From: Gammaproteobacteria bacterium
GTDB taxonomy: Bacteria; Pseudomonadota; Gammaproteobacteria; Chromatiales; Chromatiaceae
Assembly: GCA_020445255.1 (NCBI GenBank)
Contig: JAGRGY010000006.1
Location: forward strand, 1-38,264
DNA length: 38,264 nt
Direction: 5' to 3'
Below the pieces are notes generated by a model, which did not search any database, was not told the origin of the DNA, and saw only the letters and a list, made by a program, of their open reading frames with translations. Positions 1 through 8,201 of this stretch are shown piece after piece (position 1 is the first letter of the stretch; the number at the start of each line of letters is the position of its first letter). Made by a program: the position numbers and the translations under genes.

Positions 1-209
1 CTACTCAATTTCGGGGTAACGTCGACCAGTTCAACGAAGACATCGACCCGTATGGCGAGCACGATATGGGACGATTCACGGTCGACGGCCAGGACTTCTA
101 CTGGAAGATCGACTACTACGACCTGGACCTTGAATACCACTCACCTGATCCGGCCGATCCGTCAGTTACAGTCCGAGTGCTGACGATCATGCGTGTCGGT
201 GAGTATTGA
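1..209 (+). CDS. DUF3768 family protein, C-terminal part (5' end outside window)
   Basis: The third reading frame is open from the left edge to a TGA at 207-209 and encodes about 68 residues. They include DPYGEHDMG, FTVDGQDFYWKIDYYD and a terminal VRVLTIMRVGEY. This pattern of an acidic PYGEHD block, WKIDYYD, and an ending of RVLTIM plus a few residues is what I know from the DUF3768 family. Those proteins are small, of unknown function, and common on plasmids, integrative elements and in accessory islands. The start lies outside the window, so length and promoter cannot be judged. The gene runs toward the following minus-strand gene, with only 45 bases between their stops. Its presence suggests mobile DNA, but it says nothing about what this protein does. 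Confidence 0.75.
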   Translation, partial: TQFRGNVDQFNEDIDPYGEHDMGRFTVDGQDFYWKIDYYDLDLEYHSPDPADPSVTVRVLTIMRVGEY

Positions 210-254
210 TAATTTCGATTGAGTTTCCCACAGCACTGCCGCTCGTACATGGCA

Positions 255-881
255 TTATGCGGCGAGCAGCAACAGATCCGTAGCGAAGTTATCAAAGGAC
301 TTCCACCCGAGAACCTCTATTACTTCATACGCCATATTCCTATCCGTGTACTCGTCAAATACTGGACCAACCTGCTCCGCTAATCGTTCGAAGCATTGAA
401 TGACCGGCTTTCGAAAGCCTCCCTCTTCCCAATGTATTGCTTGATTCCGTCCCTGCCAGATCACTTCGTGCAGAGACATGCCGGCAACTATTCGTCCGTC
501 GGGACAACCTGCTCGTTCGTTCCCGTATTGGAGCGCGATCCCTTGTCTTGCGTATTGCAGCAAACTACCCGCTAGTGCCGCTACAGACAGCCTGTGTGCG
601 TTCAATTTTTGCGTGGCTTCCTCAAGTTCATACGCCTTATGGAAGCGTTGCTTGTCGACGCCAAAGTAGGTGTCCCAGTAAATTGCTGTGCCCAACCCCT
701 CATCGTCTAAATCTGGATTCCGAGCAAGGAACTCTGCGCGACTGTAGCCATCTTCTGTTGCTGCATTCAACGGTGCTAGTTCTGCCTGGAGGTCAGCAAC
801 GATCTGATGTTCTCGGCTGATCTCACCGATAACAGTTTCTACTGCATGCTGCATCTCTTGAAGATAGTCGGGTATTTTCAT
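255..881 (-). CDS. Unrecognised 208-aa protein with HEPN-like RX4H motif
   Basis: I do not recognise the family with certainty. The protein looks soluble and largely helical. It has a charged N-terminal segment with coiled-coil character (about residues 8-40), a second helical stretch (80-118), and the motif RNQAIH at 145-150. An arginine followed by a polar residue and a histidine five positions later (RX4-6H) is the catalytic signature of HEPN ribonucleases found in toxins and antiviral effectors, and here it sits in a helix-like context (LHEVIWQGRNQAIHWEEG). The ATG at 879-881 has only a weak purine-rich stretch ahead of it. The gene lies 152 bases downstream of the Shedu-like gene on the same strand. 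It could be an extra member of that operon or an independent toxin-like gene. The motif is seen directly; RNase activity is inference. Confidence 0.6.
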   Translation of the reverse strand: MKIPDYLQEMQHAVETVIGEISREHQIVADLQAELAPLNAATEDGYSRAEFLARNPDLDDEGLGTAIYWDTYFGVDKQRFHKAYELEEATQKLNAHRLSVAALAGSLLQYARQGIALQYGNERAGCPDGRIVAGMSLHEVIWQGRNQAIHWEEGGFRKPVIQCFERLAEQVGPVFDEYTDRNMAYEVIEVLGWKSFDNFATDLLLLAA

Positions 882-1033
882 TGTTCAGCTTCTTCTAGCG
901 CCATGGCGTCATATGCGACACAATTTACAAAGCCCATTCGAAGCGAGAAGCGGACTAAAATCTCGTTTGACCGGCATTGCCCCCGCCACCACCGCGACAA
1001 CAGATCGACCCAGTAGTTTTTTTGGGCTCGCTT

Positions 1034-2242
1034 TTAGGACACCACTCGTGATTGGAAGTGATCACGAATGACTTCTAAACGGCGGAGGAGATCATCGTAG
1101 GTGACAATATCCAGGATGTTGCGGTATTTGCGGCGGATGACCTCGAAGTCGTTCTTTTGTTCATCGGTGAGGCCTTTGTCTCGGCCCATGATGATAAGCC
1201 CACTGGGGTTTACGATTTTGATTTCAAGACCTGCGGGGAGCTCAGAGGCATAGTCATTCCCGAGCTTTTCCTCACCCTTTTGTCCCCAGCGGTTGAAATG
1301 GTAGAGATACTTCTCCACTTGCATGATCGTGCCACCCAACTCACGCAGAGGGACGTGGTTATCGCGGTAGCGATTCGAGGTGACCAAGTGCTGGTCTGAA
1401 GGCTTCTTGATTTCAATGACGTCGATGAAGCCGGAGGCATCGACTAAAAGGAAATCGACCCGGCGGCTCTTGTTGGCCCAGCTGTCATTGACCGGCCCTT
1501 CTTTAAAGGCACGGATATAACGCGGAAACAGGAGAAGGATGATTTGCAGGATTTCATCCTGCCATTGCTTCTCAGTGTAAGACGAAGAATGCGCCAGCAT
1601 TCGCTCCATCTTTTCCACAAGCTCACCGAACTTCTCTGACTCATAAGGAGCGAGTACTTCTAATGGCTGGCTACCTTTGTGGGATTCCTTCTTGTTGAGA
1701 TAGCTTTCGTATTCGACCTGAAAGTCTTGTTCTATGGGGAGGTGGTTGCGAATGATCGAAGAAATCCGCGCCTTGGCGTAACGGTCCAGCTCATAGGAAT
1801 TTGGGAACTTTCTCAGGAGTTTCCCAAACACCTCTTCAGGTAGCGCCCCATCGGCATCGCCACCGATCGTCAGTGACTCAAGGTCAAAGTCATTAAGGCG
1901 TCGGAAGATCGATATGTTCCGCTCAGCGCTAAAGATCTTCCGCTCCAGGTGGATCGACACATGGATGGCCAAGTCGAAATTGATCCCCAAGACGTCACGG
2001 TCGATGCAATAGTAGCCAGCAGACACGACACCAATTCGGAAGACAAACTCCTCCTCGTCATAGCCTTCGACTTTCTGATCGCGGTCGACAAGTCGCTGCA
2101 ATGTCACGTGAAAAACACGTGCGCTGATGCTTGCCTCACCTGTTTCTTCGAGTTGGTGACGCAACCATCCACCCGTATTTAGCTCAGGCGTGTAGACCAG
2201 GTACAGATCCGGACCATCTCGTTCTGTTTCGAAGCGAATCAT
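1034..2242 (-). CDS. Shedu-like (DUF4263) PD-(D/E)XK nuclease, 402 aa
   Basis: The C-terminal half (about residues 205-400) matches the DUF4263 domain of the Shedu antiphage protein SduA. It starts with a helix containing EKQWQDEIL (224-232), then has RRVDF with D263, the EIKK block with E277 and K279, and a Q308-containing helix (TIMQVEKY). D-x13-E-x-K is the PD-(D/E)XK metal-binding core, so DNA cleavage is the expected activity. The first 200 residues form a separate beta-rich region that I cannot assign. SduA of the single-gene Shedu system normally acts alone, whereas here the gene is last in a same-strand series behind a methyltransferase, NurA and HerA, with an 80-base gap after HerA. 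The start ATG (2240-2242) has a weak GAAGAAG ahead of it. The gap leaves room for a separate promoter, so membership of the operon is likely but unproven. Confidence 0.8.
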   Translation of the reverse strand: MIRFETERDGPDLYLVYTPELNTGGWLRHQLEETGEASISARVFHVTLQRLVDRDQKVEGYDEEEFVFRIGVVSAGYYCIDRDVLGINFDLAIHVSIHLERKIFSAERNISIFRRLNDFDLESLTIGGDADGALPEEVFGKLLRKFPNSYELDRYAKARISSIIRNHLPIEQDFQVEYESYLNKKESHKGSQPLEVLAPYESEKFGELVEKMERMLAHSSSYTEKQWQDEILQIILLLFPRYIRAFKEGPVNDSWANKSRRVDFLLVDASGFIDVIEIKKPSDQHLVTSNRYRDNHVPLRELGGTIMQVEKYLYHFNRWGQKGEEKLGNDYASELPAGLEIKIVNPSGLIIMGRDKGLTDEQKNDFEVIRRKYRNILDIVTYDDLLRRLEVIRDHFQSRVVS

Positions 2243-2322
2243 GGGGCGAAAGCTTCTTCAGGCGACGGTCTGATTGAGCTCAAAGTCACTGGGGCAGCAC
2301 GTGTGCATTGGGAGCTAGCAGG

Positions 2323-4359
2323 CTATTTCAGGCGAACCCAGGTCTTACCGGTGTCGGGATGCTTAAACGTCTCCCAATACTGGTTCTGCGGTCCAAATGC
2401 TTCGTCTAGTGCCGGCCGAACCGCCCTATAAGCCAGGTCTTGCGCATCTTCCGTGATCACCTCAGGGATGCACTGCTCCATGATCTTGTTGAGTTCTCCC
2501 CAAGGCACGCCTTCTCCAGTCAAACGATCACGAAGGCCCTGATCATTCTGAAGCCGCTCTACGGCTTTAAGGTGGAATAATTTCAGTGGATCTATCTCAC
2601 CCGTCTTTGGGTCTGGCTTAATCTGATGTGATTGCTTTATGCCAGCGGCAAACGTTCTCGCAGCAGCCATGTTGTAATTGCGATCAGACATCTCGTACTT
2701 CTTTTCGAATGAAAGCACGCGCACACCAACCGGATACGGCTTCTTTGTAGCCGAACTCCAGAAAACCCCCTGCCCAGGTATAGGCTCATTCAGGAGCCCG
2801 CTTAGAATGTCTGAGCTGAAATGCGCATTCGCACTTTTGATGTTCTGCAAGTCGCTAGCCGACAACAAATGAAAAACGAACCAATTGTCGCCTTGGCTCA
2901 GTATTTCGTTCGGTATGCTGCCCGGTTGTTGTGTAATGAGGACTGCACCCAGGTCGTACTTGCGCCCTTCCTTGACCCATTCAATGTATGGACCCGATCC
3001 AGATGCCCGCTCATTCAGAACACTTTGTGCTTCTTCCACGACGGCGATCGTCGGAATCGTCTTTGGATTCGCTTCAGTGAATTGTTCTTGGTTATGGTCG
3101 AAAATCTTACGCAAGAGAATTCCGCTCAATATCAATCCCTGATTGCCACGCATCTGGGACACATCTACTACGCACAGTTTGCCCGCGCTTAATGACTCGA
3201 GCAGCTTATCCAGCAATGTGCTGCTCGGGTCGTGGAGCATTCTCACGATGGTTGTCATGTGACTGCGCGCTGCAATCGCTTCCACCGATCCTTCCTGCAC
3301 GTGGATGATTTCTGCTACTTGATTTTCGTCTGCTCGGTTCCCATCCTGGTGGATCAAGTCGACTAGGCGAGACCACCCATCCATCGGCAGCCCGCGCAAC
3401 TTGGCCACGTTCTGCTGGTCCTGTTTTTCGGGGCTTATCGCGATTGAAATCACATCTGCTGGCCGGAGCCTTCTGATGTCTAGACGGATGCCACCCGCAA
3501 CAAATGACTGGTAATACGCGCTTGGATTATGCCGATTCGTGAAGACGACCAGTTTGTCTTCGAGATGCGGGACGTCACACAAACCCGGCCGGCCCTTGTC
3601 GTCGGGCCAAAAGTATTCACCGTCCGGATCAAACAAAAGCGTACCTACCGGCGCCAAAACACCTTGTCGCTTCTCTACGGTAGGAGTTTCTCGGTACAGC
3701 TCGGAAAACAGCAACTTGTTGAGGTTCGACTTACCGAATCCCGCTCGAGCAAAAATGAACGATCGGCGAGATACCAAATGGTGAATCGGGAACTTGACTT
3801 GTACCTCGGGAGCTTTGATCTGCATACCCGGCTCGACCCAGGCGTGGGGGCTAGTATCACAGTAGACATACTCACCTAAAGCAAAATGTCCAATTGCCTC
3901 AGCATCCTGGTTGTGCCCAACGATTTCCCTAAGAACCTCATCATCTAAGAAAGCGACTGGACTACCTACGTGAGGCAACCTGCGATGAGAAGGCAGAAAA
4001 AACAGGTCGTCACTGTTCTGACGCAACACACCTAGAACGCGAATATCAACTTTGTACTTGAGATACTTCTCCCTCAAGTCTTCAGGTATCGGGCGTTCTT
4101 CTTGCATAGCGCGGACATTGAATTCTTCACCAACACCACTCGATAGCTTGCCTGCTGAAGACAACGAAATGATGCGCCCCAACACCGCCTCATCTTCTGT
4201 TTCTAGCTGGACCAGGAGAAATTGCCCGTGCATCGGGATACTCTGGAATTCCGATCTGTAAGGCAACACGAGATCAGCGTGGAACTCCAATCCACCCTCT
4301 GAAAATCCACGAAATACGCCTATCACTTTGTTTCTTGGAAAGAGCCTCAGTCCAGCCAT
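2323..4359 (-). CDS. HerA-family DNA translocase ATPase, 678 aa
   Basis: This is a HerA/FtsK-type hexameric ATPase that would pump double-stranded DNA. Residues 1-190 form a beta-rich N-terminal part with the character of the HAS barrel. The Walker A motif is ARAGFGKS (204-211, K210/S211). A conserved LLFDPDGEY block follows at 241-249, the Walker B is IAVVEEAQ (438-445) with adjacent E442/E443, and LITQQPGSIP (474-483) is the sensor region typical of HerA. The C-terminal 150 residues are helical. The start is supported by GGAGAGG about 8 bases upstream, inside the 15-base gap after the NurA gene, so the two are translated from one transcript. HerA and NurA form the archaeal end-resection machine. 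In bacteria such pairs lie in defence islands, which fits this context. Confidence 0.9.
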   Translation of the reverse strand: MAGLRLFPRNKVIGVFRGFSEGGLEFHADLVLPYRSEFQSIPMHGQFLLVQLETEDEAVLGRIISLSSAGKLSSGVGEEFNVRAMQEERPIPEDLREKYLKYKVDIRVLGVLRQNSDDLFFLPSHRRLPHVGSPVAFLDDEVLREIVGHNQDAEAIGHFALGEYVYCDTSPHAWVEPGMQIKAPEVQVKFPIHHLVSRRSFIFARAGFGKSNLNKLLFSELYRETPTVEKRQGVLAPVGTLLFDPDGEYFWPDDKGRPGLCDVPHLEDKLVVFTNRHNPSAYYQSFVAGGIRLDIRRLRPADVISIAISPEKQDQQNVAKLRGLPMDGWSRLVDLIHQDGNRADENQVAEIIHVQEGSVEAIAARSHMTTIVRMLHDPSSTLLDKLLESLSAGKLCVVDVSQMRGNQGLILSGILLRKIFDHNQEQFTEANPKTIPTIAVVEEAQSVLNERASGSGPYIEWVKEGRKYDLGAVLITQQPGSIPNEILSQGDNWFVFHLLSASDLQNIKSANAHFSSDILSGLLNEPIPGQGVFWSSATKKPYPVGVRVLSFEKKYEMSDRNYNMAAARTFAAGIKQSHQIKPDPKTGEIDPLKLFHLKAVERLQNDQGLRDRLTGEGVPWGELNKIMEQCIPEVITEDAQDLAYRAVRPALDEAFGPQNQYWETFKHPDTGKTWVRLK

Positions 4360-4374
4360 CCTTTTACCTCTCCA

Positions 4375-5514
4375 TTAATACCGGCGTTGAGCAGGATCGG
4401 AGTCCTGGAACCGGGCAATATCCAGTGCCGTGCTGTTCTCTCCGAGCAGCTTGCGGATGCCATCGAATATTTCGTCTTGCAGCACATCAAAATCGAAGTC
4501 GACCAGTGCGGCATTCTCGTGAGCTTTCTGCAGACAGAGCGGATAGAAAGGCACGGGAAAGCCGTTTTCTGCATCCGCCAGCAGGTAACCCATCGTCGCT
4601 TGGGCTTCGGCCACCTGCGGCACGAAGATGTCTACCGGCCATACGGGGTCGTGGGAGCTCTTGCCAAACTTCACAAAGAACATTTTTCCGCCTACGAACT
4701 TATTGGCTTCTGTTCCTTCGAAATCCATGTCGTCTCCCCGTGCGTACTCTTGCCACGCATATGCTTTGCCTTCGATGTCTCTCGGAATTTCGACATAGCA
4801 TGGATGCGGGGCGTTCATGACGTTCTCAAGCTGCATCGCGAGCCGGTAACGGGAAAGCACCTTGCTGTGTTTTGCCAAACCCACAAGGTAGATGCGACGG
4901 CGAGATTTCCTACGGTGTTCTTCAATGGCATCTTGAATGCCTTTGAGCAGGTCGCGGAAGTACTCTTTCGAAAAGACTTTGCTGCGTAAAAGCCCGTCAA
5001 AGACGACCAGCGTGTCGGAGCCGAACTCCTTTGTACGGATGATATTGAACAGAATTGCCCATTCCGTGATCTCGCGATACACCTGGACCCAACTGGGGCT
5101 GGCCAAGTCCTTCCCTTCATTCGTTCTGATCATCGGGCTGAGCTTGTGAAGGCTATCCACACCCAGGAACTCCATCAGCTCCCCAAGAGCTGTGATGGCT
5201 TTGCCGTTATCAAGGTGTCGGGTGTTCAACTCTCGAATCTTGGAAGAGGTTGAAACAGCTTCCAGGCAGTATTCGTTGTTACTGGAGTCAACAACGCGAA
5301 TCAGCTGAATCAGGAAGGGGTCGTACTCGATCTTGTTGTTGCCACCATCTGTTCCGACAAGGGAAATCGAGGTGGCAGTCCTTGGCTGGATGCGGCGAAC
5401 TTGGTCGCGGAGAGGGCGTATTTCAGATCGAATATCGTCCAAAAGGCCGCGATCCTCCATGATGCGCCTTGAAATTTCTTCGCTGAGTTTCTTGTGGCTC
5501 TCGGGGTCAATCAT
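4375..5514 (-). CDS. NurA-like nuclease, 379 aa
   Basis: NurA domains use an RNase H-like fold with two early acidic motifs and a late histidine motif, and all are visible. LVGTDGG carries D56, LVVFDGLLRS carries D173, VGLAKHSKVL carries K215, and YPLCLQKAHENAAL carries H332. The first 45 residues are a charged helical leader. NurA nucleases are loaded onto DNA by HerA rings, and the HerA gene follows directly after 15 bases. The start codon overlaps the stop of the methyltransferase gene by one base (TAATG), which implies translational coupling. The likely role is to degrade DNA threaded through HerA, with the methyltransferase distinguishing self. The family match rests on motif reading and has not been tested by a profile search. 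Confidence 0.82.
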   Translation of the reverse strand: MIDPESHKKLSEEISRRIMEDRGLLDDIRSEIRPLRDQVRRIQPRTATSISLVGTDGGNNKIEYDPFLIQLIRVVDSSNNEYCLEAVSTSSKIRELNTRHLDNGKAITALGELMEFLGVDSLHKLSPMIRTNEGKDLASPSWVQVYREITEWAILFNIIRTKEFGSDTLVVFDGLLRSKVFSKEYFRDLLKGIQDAIEEHRRKSRRRIYLVGLAKHSKVLSRYRLAMQLENVMNAPHPCYVEIPRDIEGKAYAWQEYARGDDMDFEGTEANKFVGGKMFFVKFGKSSHDPVWPVDIFVPQVAEAQATMGYLLADAENGFPVPFYPLCLQKAHENAALVDFDFDVLQDEIFDGIRKLLGENSTALDIARFQDSDPAQRRY

Positions 5515-6650
5515 TACGAATATAGCCTGATGAAGTAATCCCTTTCCTCAATTGCACGAGTGGTTGTGCGTCCGCCCATCACATCTGCCTGGCGTCTTCC
5601 TTTCGACGCGCTCCCCGCGTTTCTGCTGTAGTACACGTACCAGTCTGCAGCTGACTGTTCTAGTGAGTCCCTGAAAATCTCATCGTAGTCCGCTCTTCGA
5701 GAGGAAAGACCACCGAAGCGAATCACCATGCGTACCTGTTCCGATGCTTTGTTGTAAATGTTGTCCCATACACGACAGAGCGACACCGAAAAGTCGGCGG
5801 GCGATAGATGTGCGACCTGATCCGTCGCTTCGTAAGCTACTGAAGGGGGTCCGCCAATAAACCAATAGCGCAGCCACTGATCTTGCACGTAAGTCCGCAT
5901 TCCATAATACGGCGGCGATGTAATCACAAGGTCAATAGGTTCTTTGATGCTTCGATAGTTCGAATACTGCCGGCTATCGGCGCACTGAATATTTCGAAAT
6001 TTGGATAAAGAATCGTTCGAACCCCCCAAGACCAGGGCTACTTTCTTCCTAATCGGAATGCGCACATCAATCTGACGGGGCTTCAGTTTCTTGCATTTCC
6101 AATACCGCACCGAATAGTCGGGTTTAGATGCAAACGTCCTCGGCATCTGGTTTGAGAAATACGAGGGGTTCGTAACGACTTTGTTCAGCGGGCCGTGCAG
6201 GCACCCCATCACGATCGCGCGAAGCATGATCGATGCGTCGCTTTCAGGCGAATCCATCAATCCTTGTCTAAGCTTGCTGATGGCCCTCAATGTTTCTGTA
6301 TGGAACGCCCAGGCCCAAAATTCGCTTTGTGGGACTTCTGGATCAATATCAGTTTCGAGAATCTCTTCCATCAGTGACAGCACTTCGGAAGCGCTTGTCT
6401 TGGCGAGCTTAGCTTTGGCGATCGCAACCGCAATTGGGGATGAATCGTAGCCGTAAGACTTAATTCCCAGGGTTTGAGCAGCGAAGTTCGTTGTTCCACG
6501 GCCGCAGAATGGATCGAAAACCACCAGGCCTTTGGGCGCTTGCCTCAGAATGGTGAGCGGGAATTCCAGGGGAAACATCGTGTAATACGGACAGACCGCG
6601 TTCAGTTTGTACCGCGGCTCCCTGGAGAGACTCCTCGCAGCTCCACCCAC
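5514..6650 (-). CDS. DNA methyltransferase (amino-type, SPPY motif), 378 aa
   Basis: An S-adenosylmethionine-dependent DNA methyltransferase. The SAM-binding motif I DPFCGRGTT lies at residues 46-54, right after a motif X-like segment (YYTMFPLEFP, 22-31). The catalytic motif IV TSPPYY lies at 244-249. In many enzymes of this type with an FxGxGTT-like motif the catalytic motif comes first; here motif I precedes motif IV, separated by about 190 residues that may hold target recognition. SPPY is common in N4-cytosine methyltransferases, although N6-adenine cannot be excluded. The start is a GTG at 6648-6650 with GAGGAG 6 bases upstream. It is the first gene of the minus-strand operon, and its stop overlaps the NurA start. 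It would mark host DNA against the HerA/NurA/Shedu nucleases. Confidence 0.88.
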   Translation of the reverse strand: MGGAARSLSREPRYKLNAVCPYYTMFPLEFPLTILRQAPKGLVVFDPFCGRGTTNFAAQTLGIKSYGYDSSPIAVAIAKAKLAKTSASEVLSLMEEILETDIDPEVPQSEFWAWAFHTETLRAISKLRQGLMDSPESDASIMLRAIVMGCLHGPLNKVVTNPSYFSNQMPRTFASKPDYSVRYWKCKKLKPRQIDVRIPIRKKVALVLGGSNDSLSKFRNIQCADSRQYSNYRSIKEPIDLVITSPPYYGMRTYVQDQWLRYWFIGGPPSVAYEATDQVAHLSPADFSVSLCRVWDNIYNKASEQVRMVIRFGGLSSRRADYDEIFRDSLEQSAADWYVYYSRNAGSASKGRRQADVMGGRTTTRAIEERDYFIRLYS

Positions 6651-6702
6651 CTTTAGCTCCTCTGTGTATTGAAGCGATCTTTATAATCGCGCCTAATAGC
6701 GC

Positions 6703-6726
6703 ATAACTTGTTGATTATACGCATAA
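6703..6726. promoter_or_regulatory. Putative operator ATAACTTG-N12-ATAA upstream of the methyltransferase operon
   Basis: ATAACTTG at 6703-6710 is followed after 12 bases by ATAA (6723-6726). On the same strand GCATAA occurs at 6701 and again at 6721, exactly 20 bases apart. The identical spaced pattern occurs ahead of the HIT gene at 8206-8229. On the minus strand a TATAAT hexamer at 6714-6719 lies inside the element, about 60 bases ahead of the methyltransferase start, but no good -35 is visible. Operator function is inferred. Confidence 0.45.
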
Positions 6727-6751
6727 TGATGCGATTGGATAGTGCCTAGTT

Positions 6752-6779
6752 CCAGTAGAGCTGCCGCGGCTGCTACTGG
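6752..6779. repeat. Inverted repeat / hairpin in the gap between SRA-HNH and methyltransferase genes
   Basis: CCAGTAG at 6752-6758 pairs with CTACTGG at 6773-6779. An inner AGC/GCT pair is offset by one bulged base around a TGCCGCG loop. It lies 138 bases past the stop of the SRA-HNH gene and upstream of the methyltransferase promoter. No T-run follows on either strand, so it is not a classical terminator. It could be a degenerate end point for the NUDIX-HNH transcript or a protein-binding palindrome. Confidence 0.5.
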
Positions 6780-6916
6780 GATCGCCAACGGAACATTCCA
6801 CGAGAATGCTGGCCGCTTCGAGGCAGCCCAATACACCCCAAACAAGGAACGCGGCGGCAAAAAAAATGCTCCGAGTAGTGGTAGATGCAGGTTTCTTCTT
6901 TCAGTTAGCGCGGCAC

Positions 6917-7753
6917 CTACAAAGTACGTTCGATTGCTGCAATTTTCTCCGCCAACCGCTGGTTCATTTCGTCGCCGTGCTCCCCGTAGTGCACTTCTCT
7001 ATGGCAATTCGGACAGACTGCAGCGACAAACGTGGGATGGTCGGGGCCTCCATCAGCCATTCGATGAACATGGTGTGGCTCGAGGTAAAAACGATGATCA
7101 GACTTTCTTTGAAACGGAGCAGGCTTCCCGCAACACTCGCAGTAACCGTTCGCTCGTCGCAAGACATAGGTCTTCACAGCTTCGCTTCTGAGCCGAACTG
7201 CTAACCGTCGTTCGTTTACCTTGGTGGCTGATTCTGACTGTAATGTGGCCAATTGCCGAAGCTCAGACAGTGGCTTCTTCCATAACTCTCTCTGAGTCGC
7301 GACGACCGATGTACTAACACCCTGAGCTGCGATTGGCGCAGAGCCTTCGACACTCAGGTCCAACTCGAAGATAACCGCTTGGCGGAACTGGCCATCCCTG
7401 TCCGGCCTCTGCTCATAATGATGGCCGATATACGTTGCCTCAGAGATAAATCGAACGTATCCCTTTTTCACGTACTCAAACAAGCAAAGGGTCTTACCGC
7501 TGCTGGCATGGTCGCGAACTGCTGCGTTCCCGCGCACCATTTCCATATCACCGACCTGCCCCTCGCCTGTGTACCAAAACGTCCCGTCTTCGTGAAATCG
7601 GTCCTCATAGCCGTACCCTTCACCCGCTTCACTAGTAAACAGGAATATCATCGGCTGGTTGGTAGGCGTGCTGATACCGCCCTGTCGCTGCCCACCGTAA
7701 ACCTCATGGATTTCTGATTTGCGGTTGTAAACTCGGCCAACTTCAAAGGTCAT
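6917..7753 (-). CDS. SRA-like plus HNH endonuclease (ScoMcrA-type, modification-dependent), 278 aa
   Basis: The N-terminal 130 residues (VGRVYNRKSEIH, GGQRQGGISTP, YTGEGQVGDMEMVRGN) look like the SRA-like domain of ScoMcrA-type type IV restriction enzymes, which reads modified bases. The C-terminal 80 residues are an HNH nuclease with C205/C208 and C247/C250 as zinc pairs and the HH at 227-228 as catalytic histidines. The predicted role is cleavage of modified, for example methylated or otherwise altered, foreign DNA. I start it at the ATG at 7751-7753. A longer frame uses a TTG at 7768 but has no better ribosome site. The start lies inside the end of the NUDIX gene (11-base overlap), so the two are translationally coupled. 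Assignment of the N-terminal domain is from memory of its motifs. Confidence 0.78.
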   Translation of the reverse strand: MTFEVGRVYNRKSEIHEVYGGQRQGGISTPTNQPMIFLFTSEAGEGYGYEDRFHEDGTFWYTGEGQVGDMEMVRGNAAVRDHASSGKTLCLFEYVKKGYVRFISEATYIGHHYEQRPDRDGQFRQAVIFELDLSVEGSAPIAAQGVSTSVVATQRELWKKPLSELRQLATLQSESATKVNERRLAVRLRSEAVKTYVLRRANGYCECCGKPAPFQRKSDHRFYLEPHHVHRMADGGPDHPTFVAAVCPNCHREVHYGEHGDEMNQRLAEKIAAIERTL

Positions 7754-8120
7754 CGAGGGGGACGCCAAAGTAGGATTTCACGAAACACCTGTCGCTGGGG
7801 GCAAGGTCATACAAGGCTAATTTCTCTGCGGAACACCAGGCCATTTCCGTATGCTCCATAAGCACTGGTTCGCCGACAATACTCACACGCGCGAATACGA
7901 TCCGAAAGGGCGATCCAGGATCGCGAACAGTATTTAACACACCTTCGAATCGACTGAGCTCAACTTCGAGCTCCTCGGCCAATTCCCGCCGCGTGGCCTG
8001 CTCGTAATCTTCTCCATCGTGAACTTTGCCGCCTGGGAACTCCCATAGGCCGCCATGGCGCTTGTGCTCAGGACGGCGGCAGATCAGGTAACGCCCATCC
8101 TTCTCGACAACCGCAGCCAT
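7743..8120 (-). CDS. NUDIX hydrolase (MutT-like), about 125 aa
   Basis: The Nudix box is complete at about residues 31-53: G, five residues, E, seven residues, REL, A, EE, with the usual glycine near its end replaced by glutamate (EELEV). It is preceded by GLWEFPGG, which is typical of MutT/8-oxo-dGTP or dCTP diphosphatases. The enzyme would hydrolyse a nucleoside diphosphate linked to another moiety. The open frame extends upstream to 8459, but that part is antisense to the HIT gene and has low-complexity composition. I therefore place the start at the ATG at 8118-8120; the GTG just before it, with AAAGGA 9 bases upstream, is equally possible. It is the first gene of a two-gene operon with the SRA-HNH nuclease and is divergent from the HIT-HNH pair. 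Confidence 0.85.
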   Translation of the reverse strand: MAAVVEKDGRYLICRRPEHKRHGGLWEFPGGKVHDGEDYEQATRRELAEELEVELSRFEGVLNTVRDPGSPFRIVFARVSIVGEPVLMEHTEMAWCSAEKLALYDLAPSDRCFVKSYFGVPLDDL

Positions 8121-8201
8121 CACATCGATGGTCCTTTCCAGCGTCGGCAGGTCAGTAATTTCTTCAGTAAAATCGGACACTTCTAACGGCTGCCACTCAT
8201 T

